A stretch of DNA of 64,000 bases from Fagopyrum homotropicum (taxonomy: Eukaryota > Streptophyta > Magnoliopsida > Caryophyllales > Polygonaceae), in NCBI GenBank assembly GCA_033239125.1, contig BSWB01000006.1:30992001-31056000 (forward strand). Reading direction: 5' to 3'. The translations under genes were made by a program, and so were the position numbers. The notes beneath the pieces are model-generated. The model was given only the letters and a program-made list of their open reading frames with translations, was not told where the DNA came from and searched no databases. Below, piece by piece: positions 1 through 11,411 of the stretch (position 1 is the first letter of the stretch; each line of letters opens with the position of its first letter).

Positions 1-2096
1 GAGTTAGTAGATTCTTGGCCGCAACCTAAGAACGTCAAGGAGGTTTGCAACTTCTTAGGATTGGCAGGCTACTACCGACGATTTGTTAAGGGATTTTCAG
101 TTATCACCCGACCGCTCACTTTCTTGCTGTGGAAGTGTACGAGGTTCGTATGGTATGAGTCGTGCCTGCAGAGCTTCGAGGAGCTGAAGAAGATATTGAC
201 CTCTGCTCCTATCCTAGCTCAGCCAGAGGGCATTGAGGATTTTGTGGTTTACAACGACGCATCCAAGCTGGGCTTGGGATGTGTTTTGATGCAGAGGGAA
301 AAGGTGATTGCTTACGCGTCTCGACAGTTGAAGACGTACGAAGAGAATTACCCTACCCATGATCTCGAGTTGGTTGTTGTTGTTCATGCTTTGAAGATTT
401 GGAGACATTATCTGTACGGAGCTACGTGTCAGATTTTCACAGACCATAAGAGTCTGAAGTATATATTCACTCAACGGGAGTTGAATAACCGCCAGCGTAG
501 ATGGTTGAAGTTGATCAAGGACTTTGATCTTGAGATCTTATACCACCCGGGAAAGGCTAATGTGGTAGCAGATGCCCTTAGTAGGAAGATTCCCCGGAAG
601 ATGGCGATCGCTAGGCTGACAGCTCAGCCACGGTTACAGCGGGATTTGGCATGGTTAGAGATGGATATCCACTTCCCGGATTCCGACAGTCAGTTGTCCA
701 CCTTGGAGATAGTACCTGATTTGTTGGCCGAAATCCGACAAAAGTAGGAGAGTTGCCCAGCTTTGACACAGATCCGAGACCGGATGTCTCGAGGAGAGGC
801 ACCGCAGTTTGCAGTTGGTGCTGATGGAGTTCTAAGACGTCAGGAGCGTGTTTGTGTGCCTTCAGATCGAGAGTTGAGACAGAGGATCCTTCAGGAGGCT
901 CACTCTTCAACTTACTCAATACACCCTGGTACGAGTAAGATGTATCAGGATATCAAACGCTCTTACTGGTGGGGAGGTCTAAAGCCAGACGTCATGAGAT
1001 ATGTAGCTCGGTGTGCGACCTGTCAGCAGGTCAAGATCGAGCATCATCGATCACGAGGCGAGCTACACCTACTTCCTGTCCCTCAGTGGAAGTGGGAAGA
1101 CATCTCTATGGACTTTGTGACCGGTTTGAGACCGAGTCGTGGTTTTGATGCTATCTAGGCCATAGTAGATCGACTGACGAAGACCGCACGTTTCATTCCG
1201 ATCAAGGAAACGTGGCCGGTGAGTCGATTGATAGAGGAATTCATGAGACAGATAGTGAGACTTCATGGAGTACCAGGACTATTGTCTCTGACAGAGACGG
1301 ACGGTTCACTTCGAGGTTTTGACAGCAAGTTCATGCCGCCCTAGGTACGAGCCTACAATTCACGATAGCTTATCATCCTCAGACCGATGGTCAGTCTGAG
1401 CGGACCATCCAGACTTTTGAGGAGATGTTACGAGCTTGTGTGTTAGACTAGGGACAGGAGTGCCTAGATCACCTTCCTCTAGTAGAGTTTTCGTACAACA
1501 ACAGTTGGCACGCATCGATCAGGATGGCAACTTATGAGGATTTATACGGACAGAGATGGCGTACATCGTTGTGTTGGGACGAACCTAGTAGTGCTAGCGG
1601 AGTAGCACCTGAGCAGATTCAGGATGACATGGCTCGAGTAGCAGTGATCCGACAGCGAATGTTAGCAGCACAGAGTCGACAGAAGTCTTATGCAGATAAG
1701 AGGCGCAGACCTTTGGAGTTCAGAGTTGGAACTCAGGTTTGGTTGAGAGTATCCCCGACCCGAGGCGTCAGACGTTTCGGTGTCAAGGGAAAGTTGAGTC
1801 CCACATATGTTGGACCGTTCGAGATTCTTGAGCGAGTTGGAGAGGCAACATACAAACTTGCGTTGCCACCGAGACCCGAGGGTGTTCACCTAGTTTTCCA
1901 TGTGTCTCAACTACGGGAGTACATACCAGACCCGAGACACATCGTCAGTCACAAGGATTTAGTGATCGAGCAAGACCACACGTTTGTAGAGGACCCGGTG
2001 GCTGTCTTAGAGCGTAGTACGAGACGCTTGCGTTTGAAGGACATACCGATGATGAAGATACAGTGGTCGATGCGAGGAGCTGATGAGGCGACTTAG
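1..2096 (+). pseudogene. gypsy pol fragment: RT end, RNase H, integrase, chromodomain remnant
   Basis: The reading frame is open from base 1 (frame 1). The first residues are the RT thumb (GLAGYYRRF). RNase H follows at about 220-590 with catalytic-type motifs YNDAS, TDHKSLKY and VADALSRK. The integrase zinc-binding H-H-C-C region lies at about 895-1035 (RCATC), followed by the core (SMDFVTGL, YHPQTDGQSERT, FSYNNSWH). The C-terminal segment has the chromovirus wording YADKRRRPLEF and GVKGKLSP (1690-1800), FHVSQLREY, then a chromodomain remnant. Lesions: stops at 745-747 and 1156-1158, a frameshift near 1277, TGA near 1320, TAG near 1449 and TAG at 2094-2096. Four stops replace tryptophans conserved in this family. 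The product would have copied and integrated the element; no functional polyprotein can be made. Confidence 0.93.
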
Positions 2097-2317
2097 GCGA
2101 CAGAGGATATAGTATCCAAAGGAACTATCCGGAGTTTTACGCTGAGCTTGTTGCATATTTAGCTTAGTTTGTTGTTTGGTTTTTCCTTTGTTGCGTTGTG
2201 AACGCTTTTGCGTGACGTTTTGTGTTACGTGCCTCGAGTGGGAATATATGAGTTCAGTTTTGTTTTTGTGTGTTGTTGTGATCGTTGGGCTTTTGCAAGT
2301 TTCGGGATGAAACTTCT

Positions 2318-2334
2318 TTTTAGGGGGGATCTTA
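2318..2334 (+). other. polypurine tract and 3' LTR junction
   Basis: TTTTTAGGGGGGATCTTA lies directly before the LTR start TGTAAGATCC at 2335. A G-rich tract at this place primes plus-strand DNA synthesis in LTR elements. The same arrangement, inverted, occurs at 58263-58280 in the second Tekay-like element. Confidence 0.8.
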
Positions 2335-3906
2335 TGTAAGATCCTAGTTTTTGCCTTCACCGCCCCCGCGGTGAAGAGGGCCGCCCCGCGGCTAGCCGCC
2401 CCTGCGGCTGTGTGATCCGCCCCTGCGGATTTACGACAGATCGCGCCCGATTTGTTTTCGTTCGTTTTATCTTTCTTCCATAGATAGAATATCTGATATT
2501 CTATCTTATGGGCCGGTTTCCTTGTCTTCTTTCTAACCCTAGACGCCCTTTCCGTCTAGCGTTTTAGCCGTCCCTATATATTCTCTCTTTCTTCTCTTTT
2601 TCCTGTTCCTTGCTTATGTCTTCTTCAACCCTAGAGCGCTACAGCCTTGCCCTTGTCCTTGCTGAACATGTAAGTCTTCTTCTCTGAGTTCTTCTTCACG
2701 TTCGTGTGCTGCTGCACCTTGCTTCTCCTCCTGCCTTGGTTTCTTCCTTTCGTTCTTCTCTTTTCTTCTTCCCAAAGAATCAAGTTTGATCCTTGATTCT
2801 TGTGGAGTGTATCGTTGTTGATCCTTTGTTGTTCTCAGGCTCTTTGGAGTTGAGTCTTGACGAGTTGGAACAAAAAAGTTCGAGCTTTGGTTGCCCTTGT
2901 TGTGAGTTCTATCGAAGAGAAGCCTGACAAAGCTTCTGTCATGCAGCCGCCCCTGCGCCTGCACCAGCCGCCACTACGTGTTGCCGCCCCTACGCCTCTG
3001 TCCATCCGCCCCTGCGGTTTTCCCTGTTGTGACTCCCGTCATTGGTGAGTTGCTTCCTTCCTTCCTTTCCTCGTTCCTTCCTTGGTTCCTTGTGGTTGTT
3101 CCTTGTTCTCTAAGTTGCTGTAAGACTAAGGTTGAGCCCTTAGCTTGTGGAGATCTCTTAGAGATCGTTGAGACTAGAAGTTATAGACTTCTAGCAACCG
3201 TTCCGCTCCTGATCCGTGTTGCTTATTCGTACAGGCCTTTCTTGCTCCTTTCTTGAGGGAAACTGAGTTTCCTTGAGTGTTCTCTGAGTTGTTGTTGATC
3301 CTTTTGTGTTACCTTCGTGTGAGGTAAGTCCCTTGGACTTACTTAGCTTCATTCCGCGTATTAGTTATATTAGTTGGATTGTATTGGCTTGTTTGTTTTG
3401 TTTATATTGTTTATAACAGATAACCGGAATAGGATTTACCCTTTATTACCCTTAACTGGCCCAAGTGTATTATAACCGGGCGGTGACCACTTGTCTAGTT
3501 CTATAGGAGACTAGAATGTGCTCTTGCAACCTAGGTCCATAGGTAACGGATAGTACTGATCTATTCCTATTGGTAGACGGAAGAGGAGGCGAGTTTCGGG
3601 AGATTCTCGTGTGACAAAAGAAGTTGAATTAGTAATGGATAACCTTAATAAAAGATAATAACCGGTTGATGTGTGAGCATGCTATGTGTTTTCTTTACCT
3701 TATGTGTGTTTGTGCCTTTACGCTCTTGCTTGTACCTAGAATGTTAGCTAACGGTTTATACCGTCGTTGTAGATGTTCCACAAGTTCAGGATGTTGTTGA
3801 GTGATTCGGATGGTGTGGTAAGCCCGGGTTCCCGTACATTATAGGACGGGATCGGATTTTGTTTCTTTTGTTGTTTCCCTTTTGTTTTGAACTCGGCTGC
3901 GGAGCT
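2335..3906 (+). mobile_element. 3' LTR of the Tekay-like element, first part
   Basis: Starts TGTAAG. Positions 2355-2435 and 2945-3020 carry seven copies of a GC-rich near-palindrome (CCGCCCCTGCGG and variants). A CT-rich transcribed-leader-like stretch follows (2560-3260), then a short hairpin containing a splice-donor consensus (AGGTAAGTC...GACTTACTT, 3324-3350) and the block GGCCCAAGTGTAT...GGGCGGTGAC (about 3460-3485) shared with other LTRs in the window. It is interrupted at 3906/3907 by a nested solo LTR and resumes at 6523. Confidence 0.85.
3902..3906. repeat. target-site duplication GAGCT, left copy
   Basis: GAGCT immediately precedes the TG of the nested LTR and recurs at 6523-6527 immediately after its CA. 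This is a perfect 5-bp duplication, the size made by gypsy integrases. Confidence 0.9.
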
Positions 3907-6522
3907 TGTAACACTCCGAATTCTCAGAATTCGGGACATTACTGGTGAGGACCCACAATGGGTCCCGACCTTAGTTTGACAACAATATTAATATCTTGCA
4001 ACAAGACACAAATAAGAAAAATCGAAATTCAAAAAAATGTATTTTAAAAAGGATGAATGCAACAAGATCTAACAGTCTATCGTACTTAACAATGGAAAGA
4101 CTATTTGTCTTAACAAGAGGGAAAGACAACAAAGCAACAACTCAAACCCCCACTCTAAGGAGTACGGAGACCCGGCTGACCACTACTTCCGGATCACTCA
4201 GCTGCTGCTCTAACCTGCTGTAATTCTAATAACACAACAAAACAACCATTAGCTAGTTATCTAAATATTAGGAGAATAATAATAGCACACACACATAGAA
4301 ATAATAAACACTCATCATGCTTTCAAACAATCCATTTATTATCTTCATTTAAGTCATTCACTCTTACTAATGATACTTATTTTGTGACACGAGGGATTCC
4401 CAAACCTCGCCTCCGCCCCCGTGTACCCATCAGGAGTGGATCCGATGCATCTCACCGTGTACCTGTATGGTCTGGGTATAGAGAACCTCCTAGTCTCTTG
4501 GCAGAGCTGGGCAGTGATGTCACGGCCCGTTATACATACACTTGGGCCTTAACACATAATAACAACGGTCGTCCTAACAAGTTGTTATTATAACACACAT
4601 GGTACACACACCACTAATATCACTCAACTAATATCCAGAAACCAGCTAAGTAAGTCGCAAGGACTTACCTGAATCAATTCACAACTCTCAATTTCTCAAC
4701 TCGGTCCGCAACCGTAGAAACTCAAACGCCTGTCACACAAGGCACGTGGATCAAAATCACATCCCTAAACTCTTAGAAATTATAAACTTTTAAGATGTAC
4801 AATCTCATGAAGAGAGATTACGGAAAAAGCTCTCTTAAGGTAAAAAGACTATTTTACCCTTGGTCCCGAAAATTCCCAAGAAGTCTATCATTTAGTTCTA
4901 ATATTCTCTTTTAGAACTTATGTCCATAATTTAGTTCTCATTGAAAAGTTTGGTAAGGATTTATAAGAGTTACCCAACATTCTTAGTTTACACAAAAGTC
5001 GTTACGGTTCGACTTTGGGTTCATATACACGGCTTTGATAAGGGTATAAAATTCCGAGATAAAATCCTAACTTCTCTATGGTATACATACTAAACATAGG
5101 GGTAAAGATCTCTTCAAAATATTTAACCATAGTCCTTTCATAAATCTCTAAAGTTGAGGTAAAAGCTGAAATTTTCCATACTTAGTCAATTTTCCCTTTG
5201 CTGTAAAAACAGCCCATATGTCCTACTTTGAGTCCTTATAAGTTCTAATCCGACCGTTAACTTTCTCCCAAATTTTACCACAGTAAACTACATACTTCTA
5301 TCTACAATATATCAAAAATTCAACGGTGGATTCTCGATTTAAGTTATAGAAGTTAGGTCTTAAAGTCAGCAGGTCAAAGCTGAAAGATAAAGTGTGCCGC
5401 AGGTCCTAAGTTCGAGTCTCACCTCCATCAGTCCCTCCTATTTATCATGCTCAGCAGGTCCTCAGTTCGAAACCCACTGATTACCATTTATTCCAATTAA
5501 AACCAAACCACCTACTCTATTTCTAGTGTAACTCTCCCTCTATAGCATAAAGCCGTAAACATCGTAAAAGATGCAGGTTAGGTTCCTACCGGACTGCAAC
5601 AAGGAAGACGGTTCGCTGCTTAGGGCGTCGATCGGCACCACCACCTCTGGGGTCGCTGGCTCAGTCCGGTTGCACTGTTGCAGTGGCTGTAAGTCCCAAC
5701 TCAATCCGATTTCCCTGCTGCCAATTCGGATTAGGTCAAGATAGCACTAGAGCCGCACCGACAGGGGAAGGAATCTGATTTACCTGGTTGATGAACCACC
5801 GAGTCGCCGCTAGGAAGGGGGTGGTTAGCCGTTGGGGTAGGCGCACGGGAAGGCGACAGCAGGCTGGCGTCGCGAGGTCCCTCCCTTCAGCCTAGCTCGT
5901 TGGCGTCCTCCCCGTTTGCAGAGGGTTGCGGTAGGTAACTTTTGGCGAGGACAGGAAGATGGGGAGATGGGTAAGAGAGGGGCAAAGCAGCAGCGGCAGC
6001 AGGTCCGGTCTGTCTAGCTGCGGCGGCGAGTGCAGCTCCTGGTTCCCGGCGAAGGTGTGGTGGCGTCCCAGCGGTGTATTCGCTCTGGTGGTGAGGCTGC
6101 GCAGACACAACGGGACGGATGACTTTCTTCAGAAGCGTGAAGCCGTAGAGATTAGGTTAGCGTTAATTAGGCTGATTAGATTAGGCTGATTAGATAATTA
6201 GGTTAAAAGACAATTAGGGTAAAGGTAGAAGCTGGGCCGGTAAGGGTATTGGGCCTAATCCGATAGGCCTGCTCATCTAGTTATATGATGGACTAATAAG
6301 TGAAACATTAACTTGTACGGAACTACTCTTCGAGTTTTAATCATGCGGGATTGTTATACGGTTTACCTATTTATCATTTTATGTGATTTAAGTTACATAA
6401 AATGATAGAATTTTGATAAAATTTTTAAAAAGTAAAACATTCTCTAGAAAGATGAGAGGTTAGCGGATTAAAATCCGGTTTGATCGGGTATTAAACAGAA
6501 ATAAAATTTTCCGGGTATTGCA
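3907..6522 (-). mobile_element. nested solo LTR, Tekay-like, minus orientation
   Basis: Begins TGTAACACTCC and ends GGGTATTGCA, giving TG...CA termini over 2616 bp, flanked by GAGCT on both sides. Its orientation is minus because its left end matches the 3' LTR ends of the minus element at 55210 and 62562 (hairpin, then CACAATGGGTCC...GACCTTAG). No coding region is present. The GC-rich part at 5590-6110 is probably transcribed leader, and the short ORFs there show no family resemblance. A solo LTR normally arises by recombination between the two LTRs of a full element. Confidence 0.9.
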
Positions 6523-6692
6523 GAGCTTTTGTGTTTTCTTTTGTTTAAACCTTTGATTTTATATTGAGTTTTGGTTTTCATTCGTTTGTGCCTTGTTGTA
6601 AGATCTGATTGTTGTTGCTACTCTGAGGGTCGGGACCCATTGTGCGGTCCTAACCCGTAGCGCTTCAAGTTCCCAGAACTTGGGGTGTTACA
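6523..6692 (+). mobile_element. 3' LTR of the Tekay-like element, second part
   Basis: GAGCT (6523-6527, second target copy) is followed by the resumed LTR, which ends in the family terminal block (GGGTCGGGACCCATTGTG...GTGTTACA). The terminal hairpin CAAGTTC-CCA-GAACTTG is at 6665-6681. Joined across the solo LTR, the host LTR reads continuously in alignment with the other LTRs of the group. Confidence 0.85.
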
Positions 6693-8330
6693 CCCGCCAC
6701 CACCATGACCTCACAGACAGTCCATGATATGCAAATGTCTTATTGCATTTCGCCCTTTTGTGTGAAAAACATATTATAATCAAAACCAACAAACAATCCA
6801 TTAAAATATAAATCAAAACGTTAAAATGACCAATTCTCATCCTTCAGGGTGATATGATATAAAAAAACGGATTTACAAAATATTTATTCTAATTTCTTAA
6901 ACAAGGATTCAGTGTTTTTTACCAATTTTTTTCGTACAAAGTTTCCCTTGTAAATCACTACTCTTTAAACCATCAAAGTTGTACACATTTCTATATCACG
7001 ATACCCGTGTGTTGCGGCTTTGTCTTCTCTGTTTTGATGTTGTCTTGGTGGTGGTTCGAGTGTTTTGTCGAGAAGGGCGCGTGAATTTGTGATCGACTCC
7101 TTACGGCTTTGTTATAGTCCAAATCTGAGGTGTCCACAACTGTTCCCCAGGATTTCTACCTGTGCATTTCCTTCGAAGATAAACGTTTTTGCTCGTCGCT
7201 TCCGGCTGACTGGATCAAGTTGCTTTCTCTTGAGGACGTCTCTGCTTTCGGGTTTTTATGATGTATTCTTATGTTTTCTTTTTCTTCTTTGTTGTGGTTT
7301 TTCATGACGGTTAGTCTGTCTGCCGATTTTTCGGCCTTTCGTTCTTATATACGGCGCGCCGCATATGGTATCGAACCGCTTTTCATTATAAAAAAAATAT
7401 ATATATTTATAAACGGGAGACGCGTCCTTCGGATATCCGGATGTCCAAAATGTCCTGATTGTGAGGATTTCTCATTTCAAGGTTGTGAATTAGTAATAGC
7501 TGCCGCTAGAGCAGCCGACTGCGATTTCATCTTCAGCCTCTTCTCCGAGCAACTGACTGCGGCTTCTCCGAGCAGGACGGGCAGCCTCTTCTCCTTGCAG
7601 CCTACGATCCTCTCCTTGCAGCCTTCGATCTTCTTCTTGCAGCCTGCTCTTCTCCGTTTGCAGATTCAACCCCGATTGCAGCCTCGACTTCGAAGCAACT
7701 CAGGTAACGTGGTCATCAAACTCCATATTCTTCGAGCAGCCTTTTCTTCTCCTTGCAGACTCAACTCCATCTTTTGCTTTCTTGATGTCCGATTATTGCC
7801 CACTCTATGGGATGATAGCTTGATAATTAACAGCATAAGTGTGTTATTTTAACAAATTAAGAAGATAATTGCAAAATTGAAAACTAGAGGGATAAGAACG
7901 TGTTTCCCAAAAGTTGGCTATCAGGCATAGAGTTGTGCTCAGTCACAGTGAATCAATTTATGCAAAGACCTCAGTGGTTGCCCTTATAGCACTACAGTTA
8001 TTGTCCAGATCTCATATTATCTTGTCTGATTGCTCTAGTTCGATTTTCCTTTGACATTTGTTAAAAGCATTGCTTGCAATGCTTTGCCTTTATCCATGCC
8101 GTCCGCTTTCTTAAAGTGATAATAAAGTTATCTAAGAGTTTGTTGCCTTGTTGGACTCTAATCTGACCTTAATGCGCCTTTAAAATGAATCCTTCATGGA
8201 GACCTAATGAATTGTTAACAGCTTGGTATATTTGTCTTTATTTCGAACCTAGAGCAAAGCTTTACCTTTATCCATGGCGTCTGCTTTCTTATGTATTTAT
8301 TAAATACCTAACATCTCCGCTTGAACAATT
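6693..8330. other. intergenic region, no supported gene
   Basis: No recognisable protein. A 193-codon open frame at 7271-7852 (+) has no family resemblance and is mostly CT-rich DNA with a repeated CTCCTTGCAGCCT motif (7580-7690). The motif resembles an untranslated leader and is followed by a donor-like CAG/GTAACG near 7702. Two near-identical 33-bp stretches (CTTTACCTTTATCCATGGCG and variant) occur near 8088 and 8264. The region may include distal promoter sequence of TFIIA copy 1, but nothing in the sequence proves that. Confidence 0.5.
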
Positions 8331-8701
8331 TTTTGTATCAGTCAGGGAAGGAGCAGAGGAGTAGAGCGACAATTTAGCTGTGAAACCAAGTATCAAATTT
8401 GTATCTCTCGATCCCTTATCTTCTTCTTTGTTTTCAATTTAATGTGTGTTTAGTAATTTGATAATTTTGATGCTTTCTTCGGTCTAAAATGTGGGTATGA
8501 TATTTGCTGTTTGCCACTATGGAATATTTCAATTTGTGCATAAAACTAGCATTTGATAAACAGGATTTGTGAGCTGGCTAGTTCTACCTTGGGCATAATC
8601 TAGGGTTTCTTTGTTGGATTTATTAATTTAAGATCTAGGTTTATAAAAAATTGTTTCATTGATGTGATATTGAGATTAGATACTTTATCAGAGGACCGAG
8701 G
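8330..8701 (+). promoter_or_regulatory. 5' leader and probable leader intron of TFIIA gamma copy 1
   Basis: This stretch is conserved with 38850-39234 in front of copy 2, far better than intergenic DNA would be. A leader block (CAGTCAGGGAAGGAGCAGAG) at 8340-8360 is followed by an AT-rich intron-like stretch. That stretch ends in a pyrimidine-rich region and the acceptor TTTATCAG just before AGGACCGAGG-ATG. A donor (CCAA/GTATCA) near 8390 is possible. A decayed third version is at 16835-17197. Exact transcription start and leader exon limits are inferred. Confidence 0.6.
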
Positions 8702-11411
8702 ATGGCAACTTTTGAGCTGTACCGTAGATCAACAATTGGAATGTGCCTAACTGAGACGTTGGATGATATGGTTCAAAGTGGTACGCTCAGTCCTGAGGTT
8801 GCCATTCAAGTCCTTGTTCAATTTGATCAGGCAAGAATGGAACTCGTTTTATATTTCTACGGGCAGGAGATTTAGAGGTTATAGCGTGTTTAATGATTGT
8901 CTTTGCTTTCTGAAGTCTATGACCGAAGCACTTGAGAGTCAAGTCAAGAGTAAGGTTAGCCTCAAGGTACGGTTCTACCCTGTTGGTTGTTTATGAAATT
9001 TAGCCACTGTCTGTGATTTGATTTAAAGACTGGTTTCTAGTTGTTATCATTCTTGCATTGTGATTTGTTTCCTTCCTCTTGTGAATAACTGAACATGTCC
9101 ACACTATTTTATGATTTAGCTCCTTTTTATTGTCAGGTTTGTAGAACATTGGTTCATCAAAATGAAAGAAATTTCGATTTTGGGTGGGTTCTTTATGTGA
9201 TGAAGTAGTTGTATTACTTTTTTTTTAAATTTAAAATGGCTAACTTATTAAGTAAATATACCCTTAATAGAGTAATAGTGGTAAGTCAATTAGAGTGGTC
9301 TAAATTAAATGGGTCTACAAAACAAAAGCCCATAAAAAAAAGAGCTTACTTCACCCAATTCTTTCAATTTTATCAAGCACTTCCTTTTCATCATAGAGTT
9401 GAAGTTATCGCTGACTTGTATTGTAACATAACATTCATTGACACTACTGTACGAGTAAAAAAATCGCTTGTGCGCAGGCCACACACTTCTCACTTTAAGC
9501 GAGGAGCAACCATAAGGTCGCTTTATATGAGCTTTAGGGCCAGATTTTTAATTTTTGTGAAAAAATAACGGGAGTGGTGCTCGATCCGGAATATAAGCAT
9601 TTGACACGGTTTTTTTATGAAATTTTAATTAAGAAGTCTAATTTTTTATACTAAATTTTCATCAATTTTGACATGACTAATTTCCATCGCTCTTCACGTC
9701 CAATGATTGAAATAAGAAAGGCCACATATATTAGAATTAAATAAGAATTTCTTGGAACTTGCCATCTAGAAAATCTAAAATGAATTATTTTCTTTGTCAG
9801 AGTTTTAAGGCTAAATAAAGGCTTATATTAATGTTTATAGAGATTAATATACTTGTAAAATGAAAAGACGGTTACTGCCTACTGCTCACTTTCTCTGGAT
9901 GCTAATGGATTTAGTGAAGATGATGTGGGAGAAGAAATGACAAACCATTACTCGAAAAGAGAACCTCGAGTTAGACTTAAGTGAGATTTCTTCATTAAAC
10001 GGTCTGGCGGTTAAGTTTTTTTTTCAAATTAAAAAAAAAAAGCAGTCATCAAACAAACAGCCAATAACGAGCTAACCAAAAAGAAGTTAAGGAGCCTGGC
10101 TGTTCGAAAGATAGCTAGCTGGTTTTATGAAGTTGGTATTCCTTTCCGATCCGCAAAGTGTCCTAGTTTTAGAGAAGCATTGGATGTGATGTGGCAGATC
10201 TATTTAGGCTTGGAGCCACATATTGCTTATGAATTAAGAGGATTAATGTGGAGTTACATGATGATAATGGTGATGATGTTAGCCAGGATAGAATTATGAA
10301 GTTAGCTCAAATTGAGTTTTGTAAGTTAGCAAATTTAATTTAACCTAATATTTGCCTTTCACATGATCTAAACTTAATCAGACTTATTTTGTTTTTATCC
10401 TAAGGATTTCTCTAGTCTAGATTCTCTTAGTGTTTTATTGCTTATCTTTAGGATTTCTCTAGTCTAGATTCTCTTAGTGTTTTATTGCTTATTTTATGCG
10501 TCATGTTGTTTCTTGGCTAACAGCCAACCTATTATGTCATTGTTATGTGGTTATATGCATACACATTATGCATTTATGTATTTATTTGTGTCATAGTTGT
10601 TAGTTTGTTACTATTCTATGATTCTACACTTGTTAAGTGCTTTAGAGACCAAGAAGTTGTGGAAGTGTAGCTACTTGTAGAGTGTATTTCGCTTAAGTGA
10701 TAGGCACCCTGTTGCCTTTTTGCACTTCAGGCAATTTCTTCACTTGACACTGCTAAACACACTAAAGGGTCCGTTCGGTTGGCATTAGGTTGAAGATGAA
10801 AAATTTTTTCGTTCCCATATTCTATTTGAGGAAGGTTGAAGAAAAAACCATAATTCCCCCAAAATATTCATTTCATAATCCCCTTCATTACCAGACCAAA
10901 CTCCTTAATTCCGCTTAGCTATAGATGTATGTTTGGTATTTTTTTAATTGCCTTATGATTGATGGGTCAAACCTCATCACTACACCAAAATTCTGACCTA
11001 GTTTCATACTTGGCTTATGTCCTAGATACTTTTAAACAAAATTGAAAAATCATTTAGTATCCAAAGAGAGATTTACTGCAACCAGAACTTGGGCATTGTT
11101 ATCATTCTCAAACCTAGCTATTGTCCTTACTATTTATAAGAACTCTATAACCTGAGGTTGATGACACTATCCTACTCCTTGGCACCTCTTAGCTGCTTTG
11201 TATGATCTTTATGTCTTTCCGTCAGTTCCGTGGAGTAAACTTCGTTCTGGATTCCTGTCAAATTATGCAGGGGCATTTGCACACCTACAGATTCTGCGAT
11301 AATGTTTGGACCTTCATTTTACAAGATGCTTTGTTAAAAAGCGAGGAGTCCCAGGAAAGCATTGGTCGAGTGAAGATAGTGGCATGTGATTCAAAGTTGC
11401 TCACCCAGTGA
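8702..11411 (+). CDS. TFIIA-S: transcription initiation factor IIA gamma (small) subunit, copy 1
   Basis: Three coding exons: 8702-8830 (43 codons), 8916-8966 (17 codons) and 11271-11411 (46 codons plus TGA), giving 106 aa, the usual length of plant TFIIA gamma. The first exon reads MATFELYRRSTIGMCLTETL, the second SMTEALESQVKSKVSLK, the third GHLHTYRFCDNVWTFILQDA and ends SKLLTQ. TFIIA binds TBP on the TATA box in the nucleus and stabilises the initiation complex. The gamma chain supplies part of the four-helix bundle (first two exons) and part of the beta-barrel (third exon). Intron 1 (8831-8915, 85 bp) is GC-AG; intron 2 (8967-11270, 2304 bp) is GT-AG and holds MITE-like insertions. Val39, changed to Glu in the rice xa5 allele, is Val here. 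It differs from copy 2 at Asp22/Glu and Thr28/Ala. The frame is intact and probably functional. Confidence 0.95.
8831..8915 (+). other. GC-AG intron 1 of TFIIA gamma copy 1
   Basis: The exon ends GATCAG and the intron begins GCAAGA; it ends TTTCTGAAG before TCTATGACC. No GT donor near the junction would keep the TFIIA reading frame, so the donor is GC. The intron is 85 nt and reading through it hits in-frame stops, unlike copy 2. Confidence 0.85.
9232..9372. mobile_element. small insertion in TFIIA copy 1 intron 2, related to the fold-back element ends
   Basis: Copy 2 lacks this roughly 140-bp stretch: its intron reads straight from CTTAAA to TTTTATCAAGCAC (about 39760-39780). The inserted sequence (AAGTAAATATACCCTTAATAG, AGTCAATTAGAGTGG, CTTACTTCACCCAATTCTTT) recurs at 29140-29250, and parts of it match the outer ends of the 46430-48910 element. 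It is a short non-autonomous element inserted after the two TFIIA copies separated. Confidence 0.6.
10398..10493. repeat. 48-bp tandem duplication in TFIIA copy 1 intron 2
   Basis: AGGATTTCTCTAGTCTAGAT and the following bases through TTTATTGCTTAT occur twice in direct succession. Copy 2 has a single version at about 40307-40350, so the duplication is specific to copy 1. Confidence 0.8.
10767..10901. mobile_element. MITE remnant in TFIIA copy 1 intron 2
   Basis: Starts GGGTCCGTTCGGTTGG and ends in a degenerate inverted copy (AGACCAAAC). The orthologous piece at 40621-40766 in copy 2 is better preserved (ends CAACCAAACC), so the insertion is older than the gene duplication. The superfamily is not certain. 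Confidence 0.5.

Larger units (their letters stand above)
1..6692 (+). mobile_element. Tekay/Del-like Ty3/gypsy retrotransposon, 3' part (5' part outside window)
   Basis: Seen: the end of reverse transcriptase, then RNase H, integrase and a chromodomain-like tail, a purine-rich tract, and a 3' LTR beginning TGTAAG at 2335 and ending GTGTTACA at 6692. The LTR is split by a solo LTR at 3907-6522, so its own length is about 1737 bp (2335-3906 plus 6528-6692). The order RT-RNase H-IN-chromodomain and the integrase C-terminal wording match the Tekay/Del chromovirus lineage. The element is dead: it has several nonsense codons and at least one frameshift. Its 5' LTR lies outside the window, so its target duplication cannot be tested. 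Confidence 0.9.

Noticed and set aside
7271..7852. 193-codon ORF as a gene
   Set aside because: CT-rich low-complexity sequence, no recognisable family, and no intact copy elsewhere in the window.
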